Assembly: GCA_002418985.1 (NCBI GenBank)
Contig: DIFE01000066.1
Coordinates: 10,862 to 19,947, forward strand
Length of the DNA: 9,086 bases
Direction of reading: 5' to 3'
Source of the DNA: Deltaproteobacteria bacterium UBA5756
Lineage (GTDB): Bacteria > Desulfobacterota > Syntrophorhabdia > Syntrophorhabdales > Syntrophorhabdaceae
The position numbers and the translations under genes were made by a program. Shown one piece after another: positions 6,245 through 9,086 of the stretch (position 1 is the first letter of the stretch; every line of letters starts with the position of its first letter). The notes under the pieces were generated by a model. The model searched no databases. It saw only the letters and a list, made by a program, of their open reading frames with translations, and was not told the origin of the DNA.

Positions 6245-6337
6245 ACCTCCCCCCCGCGCATACAATCTGCTCCCCAACCGCTGCATCTCCATATGAGTGG
6301 AGCGGCACGCACTCCGGACGCCCTGATATAACATGAA

Positions 6338-6343
6338 ATTATA
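6338..6343 (-). promoter_or_regulatory. Possible -10 element upstream of the small gene
   Basis: On the minus strand the sequence reads TATAAT, a perfect -10 hexamer, at 6343-6338, about 94 bp upstream of the preferred start. No good -35 was seen at 16-18 bp, so this is a weak proposal. Confidence 0.2.
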
Positions 6344-6347
6344 CAGT

Positions 6348-6377
6348 AAAAACAGGCGCTGGGTGACAGCCGTTTTT
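6348..6377. terminator. Weak hairpin flanked by T-runs on both strands, downstream of the CAP lipoprotein gene
   Basis: GCTG (6358-6361) and CAGC (6367-6370) form a 4-bp stem with a 5-nt loop. TTTTT follows at 6373-6377 on the + strand, and on the minus strand at 6352-6348 a few bases after the stem. It sits 17 bp beyond the stop of the CAP-domain gene. The short stem makes it a low-confidence terminator. Confidence 0.25.
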
Positions 6378-6393
6378 CAACCTGGATTTTGGT

Positions 6394-6960
6394 TCAATGG
6401 CCCGGAAGCCCCCTGGCGATGCCTAATACCAGCGTCCAGTATCTTGCGGAGGACCCCCCCTGATAGACGCCCCATGCCCAGGCGGAACCGATTTCATTGA
6501 ACCCGGGATTCATGATGTTCATGCAATGGCCTTTGCTGGAAAGCCAGGCCCGCACCACCTCGTCAGCGGAAGGATAGCCAACCGCGACGTTTTCTCCCAC
6601 CCTCCCCCACTGATAGCCCTCCCGCGCCAACCTCTCGTCAGCGGTTGACCCGTCGGAACCCGTATGGCCGACCTCTCCATGGGATGCCATATCCATGGAA
6701 TGCCTGAGGGCCGCACCGGCCATCTTGTGGTTCCAGACTACCGGACCCGCAGCTGGCATGTATACGGAGCCGCACTTTCGCGCCTTGGAACGCGCCTCGT
6801 TGATGGCCGCAAGCATGGAAGAGTCAATGGCGGTTTTTCCATGGCGCACGACAGGATTACCACGCCTTTTTCCATCAGCGACGTCAAGCGCTTGGCCCGT
6901 TCCGGCACACCCTGGCAAAAGGAATCCGAGCAGTATTAAAATTATAATTGCGCTTCTCAT
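6394..6960 (-). CDS. CAP/SCP-domain (YkwD-like) lipoprotein
   Basis: The protein has 188 residues; the start is supported by GAGGGG just upstream on the minus strand. The N-terminus is a lipoprotein signal: MRS, a hydrophobic run to about residue 15, then lipobox LPGC with the lipidated Cys at 18, so it should be anchored in the envelope. Residues 50-182 form a CAP domain of the bacterial YkwD type: LAAINEARSKAR, RHSMDMASH (86-94), GHTGSDGSTADERLAREGY (98-116), GENVAVG (122-128), AWLSSKGHCMNIMNPGF (138-154) and IGSAWA. Putative cavity residues H99, E123 and H145 are present. C63 and C146 could form a disulfide. Bacterial CAP proteins are secreted with mostly unknown activities. It follows the large repeat protein gene by 82 bp on the same strand; a joint role is possible but not shown. 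Confidence 0.92.
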   Translation of the reverse strand: MRSAIIILILLGFLLPGCAGTGQALDVADGKRRGNPVVRHGKTAIDSSMLAAINEARSKARKCGSVYMPAAGPVVWNHKMAGAALRHSMDMASHGEVGHTGSDGSTADERLAREGYQWGRVGENVAVGYPSADEVVRAWLSSKGHCMNIMNPGFNEIGSAWAWGVYQGGSSARYWTLVLGIARGLPGH

Positions 6961-6980
6961 GTTTCCCCTCTGGGTGGCTT

Positions 6981-7010
6981 ATCGTACTGTAGCGAATATT
7001 AAGGTATCAA
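6981..7010 (-). promoter_or_regulatory. Candidate sigma-70-type promoter for the CAP lipoprotein gene
   Basis: On the minus strand TTGATA (7010-7005) and TACGAT (6986-6981) are separated by 18 bp. The -35 matches consensus at 5 of 6 positions and the -10 at 4 of 6. Transcription would begin near 6974, leaving a short leader that still holds the GAGGGG ribosome binding site. If real, the gene can be expressed independently of the upstream large gene. Confidence 0.35.
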
Positions 7011-7042
7011 CTGCCAAATCACGGGGAATTCCTTGCAGAGCA

Positions 7043-9086
7043 TCAGGAACCCTTGCAGGCATTGGCCTTTTCATCCCAGTAATCGCCCCTGACCACGCCT
7101 ATCTGAAAATCGCCTGAAAGGGCAACTCCTTTCGCGCTCCAGCTTCCCCCCTTGCACTTCTGCTCGCTCACATCATATTTCCACCTTGATTTGAATACGA
7201 ATTCGTTTCCCGGCCTGTCGTTGCTCCGTTTAATAGCGGCGTTCATGCAGTCGCAGATTGCCTGGCCTTCCGCCTGGGAAAGCTCGCTGTTGCTCTTCCG
7301 CGATATGGTCTTCCGCTCCTGTTTCGCCTCGACAAAGATCGAACGGGATGTCCGGCACATGCGTACCGGCTGGGGTTGCTTGCGCATCCACAGTTCCACC
7401 ACAACCGTATGGTTTCCGGAGGCGCCGGCCGAGAAAGAGTAACTGTTTCCCGAGCCTGCATCTCTGCCGTCCACGGTCCACTTGAAGTAGAGGATGGAGG
7501 TATCTGAAATATTCGTCCCGGAAATACGACCGGTCAGTGTCGCGCCTTCGCCCTGTTTCAGTCTGTCCCTGTCCGCGCTGATGAAGCAGTTCGCGTATGC
7601 ATCCTCAACCTCAAACCTGTAAACGGCCTCGCCCGCCTTGACCCATTTCCCGGCGGCCGCCGCAAATACCTCGGTTTTCACGGTATGGATGCCCTTTGAC
7701 GCGGCCTTCACAAGTTGACTGTTACTGTTGCCCCGCAGACGGACACCATCAAGATACCACGCATAGGTCAGTTGCGGCGTCCCAGCGCCGGAAGGGACGC
7801 GGGCGGTAAAAAGCGCATCCTGGCCCAACATGAACCTTTTCGGCCCGTCAATAGCAACGGCGAGATCAATCCGCTCCTGCTCCACCTCCACGATACAGCG
7901 GGCGTCACCGAGTTTTGTCATCCCGCCCCGCTCCTGAACAAAGGCCTCGGCCAGATATTCATATCTTCCGGGCGTCTGTTCGGAGTGGTTGATCCTGTTC
8001 TGGTATCCCTGCGTCAATCGTTTGTTCATCGTTACGGCGCTCCAGGCGAACTTCACTGATGAAGGCGCTATGTCGCCGCTATCCTCCACAATGGCCGCCA
8101 GCTGGTAGGTCCGGCCTGTTCTTGCCAAGGACGGGCAGTTGAGACGAAGCCTCAGACCCGGACTTTCTTCGGCTATGCTGAAGGAAACCGCGGCTGTTGA
8201 AGGGTAGCGTTTCGCGTATCCCTGCAGAAGACCGTATTTTGCGACATCCTCCGAGAGAATGGTTCCGGTGATGCCCGTCTCAACAGAGAGGAATCCATTG
8301 TGCTCCCCCGGTTTGCCAAAGGAGAATGAGCGCGTAACCGGTTTGTATACCTTGTCATATGCCTTGCCATCCAGGGAAAGCTGATAGGATACCCCGGCGA
8401 AGATCACATCCTTCGCGCTCCCTTCGAGCGTCTTCACAACCTCATTCATCTTCCTCACCAGGTCCGCCATCTTGTCCTGATCCTGCGACACGCTTCCCGT
8501 AAGCGTGACCCTCGCCGTCCTGCCCTGGGTTGACTGTTCCCTAAGCGGGATCGGGTTGGATGATGGTTCGATATCGAGAACCGCCTTAGCATTGCCAGCC
8601 ATCCTGTCGAACTCAAGGAAGAGGGTGTTGAAGGCGCCGATCCTTTCCAGGCGTTTCTCCCTCCACATATCCACAATGGGAGAATAACATTTCTGATAGA
8701 GACTGTTCTGTACAGAGCTGTCGGCGACCCACTGGCGGTTCTCGAGCCGGAATGAGGCCTGATACGCCTGAAACCAGACAAAATTCTTGAGTCTGTCCCT
8801 CCCTTCAGAGGTGTCCGGAAAGGCCGAGACCATCTGGTCCAGACTCATCCCCTTGTTCAAATCCTCCCGTCCCTTTACCGAATGAACACCAGCAATCAGA
8901 TTCTCGCAGTCCTGGAATGCGATAACGATGTTGTAAGCGCCCTGCCGCGCCATCTGGAGCGTCAGATCAGCAAGCTCGGCGCCGAGTCCCGCCAGGGGTC
9001 CGGAGGTGAGCCATGCAAGCTCCTTTCCAGAGCTGGTGAGGACCGCGGCGTTAAAGTCGGCCCCGGTCATGGCGGACGTATCGCTG
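7043..9086 (-). CDS. Large uncharacterised protein with three tandem Ig/PKD-like repeats, 5' truncated by window
   Basis: The frame is open to the right edge. The first ATG inside the window (9070-9068) has no ribosome binding site and is preceded in frame by S-D-T-S-A, so the true start probably lies outside. Numbering from that ATG, 675 residues are visible. Residues 1-300 are an unrecognised, partly helical region (for example 76-165). Three repeats follow at about 305-396, 400-489 and 490-581, each with an aromatic-x-W motif (FAW343, YAW438, FKW531) spaced 95 and 93 residues, typical of PKD/Ig-like beta-sandwiches. A C-terminal domain (about 596-675) carries C606, C608, C639 and C672 and ends NACKGS. 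Ten cysteines are visible in all. This architecture suggests an exported or surface protein, but no signal peptide can be seen. Function is unknown. Confidence 0.85.
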   Translation of the reverse strand, partial: SDTSAMTGADFNAAVLTSSGKELAWLTSGPLAGLGAELADLTLQMARQGAYNIVIAFQDCENLIAGVHSVKGREDLNKGMSLDQMVSAFPDTSEGRDRLKNFVWFQAYQASFRLENRQWVADSSVQNSLYQKCYSPIVDMWREKRLERIGAFNTLFLEFDRMAGNAKAVLDIEPSSNPIPLREQSTQGRTARVTLTGSVSQDQDKMADLVRKMNEVVKTLEGSAKDVIFAGVSYQLSLDGKAYDKVYKPVTRSFSFGKPGEHNGFLSVETGITGTILSEDVAKYGLLQGYAKRYPSTAAVSFSIAEESPGLRLRLNCPSLARTGRTYQLAAIVEDSGDIAPSSVKFAWSAVTMNKRLTQGYQNRINHSEQTPGRYEYLAEAFVQERGGMTKLGDARCIVEVEQERIDLAVAIDGPKRFMLGQDALFTARVPSGAGTPQLTYAWYLDGVRLRGNSNSQLVKAASKGIHTVKTEVFAAAAGKWVKAGEAVYRFEVEDAYANCFISADRDRLKQGEGATLTGRISGTNISDTSILYFKWTVDGRDAGSGNSYSFSAGASGNHTVVVELWMRKQPQPVRMCRTSRSIFVEAKQERKTISRKSNSELSQAEGQAICDCMNAAIKRSNDRPGNEFVFKSRWKYDVSEQKCKGGSWSAKGVALSGDFQIGVVRGDYWDEKANACKGS

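Noticed and set aside
1..9086. CRISPR array, tRNA/rRNA genes, transposase, integrase or defence cluster
   Set aside because: I found no regularly spaced repeats, no cloverleaf-like sequence, and no proteins of these families among the supported genes.

Overview
The window reads as a chromosomal stretch of an anaerobic, Gram-negative bacterium. A single-cluster ferredoxin next to a rubredoxin-like gene, a phosphofructokinase with pyrophosphate-type active-site residues, a HisKA_2-type sensor kinase and a lipobox lipoprotein together suggest a Desulfobacterota/Geobacterales-like (deltaproteobacterial) genome. This assignment is an inference from gene content, not a proven placement. I see no tRNA, rRNA, CRISPR array, transposase, integrase or phage gene.

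Layout. (1) 1-1444, + strand: the 3' end of a histidine kinase gene (cut by the window edge) overlaps a response regulator with a receiver domain and an AraC-type DNA-binding domain. (2) 1445-1685: non-coding, with small inverted repeats. (3) 1686-2173, + strand: a two-gene unit of a [4Fe-4S] ferredoxin and a rubredoxin-like protein. The second gene is abnormal: its first metal-binding knuckle has lost a cysteine, and its 3' third looks frameshifted. (4) A strong hairpin at 2262-2286 separates it from a convergent M29-family aminopeptidase (2310-3437, - strand). (5) 3438-3669: a divergent intergenic region dense in palindromes. (6) 3670-5961, + strand: a PPi-type phosphofructokinase followed 48 bp later by a class I DAHP synthase, probably one operon. 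(7) 5962-6052: a T-tract and a 60-nt imperfect hairpin. (8) 6053-9086, - strand: a small uncharacterised protein, a CAP/SCP-domain lipoprotein, and a large protein with three tandem beta-sandwich-like repeats and a cysteine-containing C-terminal domain. The last runs off the right edge.

How the genes may work together. The kinase and regulator form a two-component pair. The ferredoxin unit supplies small electron carriers. The phosphofructokinase/DAHP synthase pair sits where sugar-phosphate metabolism enters the shikimate pathway. If the kinase also accepts sedoheptulose 7-phosphate, as known PPi enzymes can, it could feed erythrose 4-phosphate to its neighbour. The two large minus-strand genes look envelope-associated or exported.

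Most of the window is ordinary housekeeping and regulatory content. The points most worth a second look are the damaged or divergent rubredoxin, the PFK-DAHP synthase pairing, the uncharacterised repeat protein at the right end, and the hairpin at 5989-6048. I found no convincing evidence of a wholly new multi-gene system.
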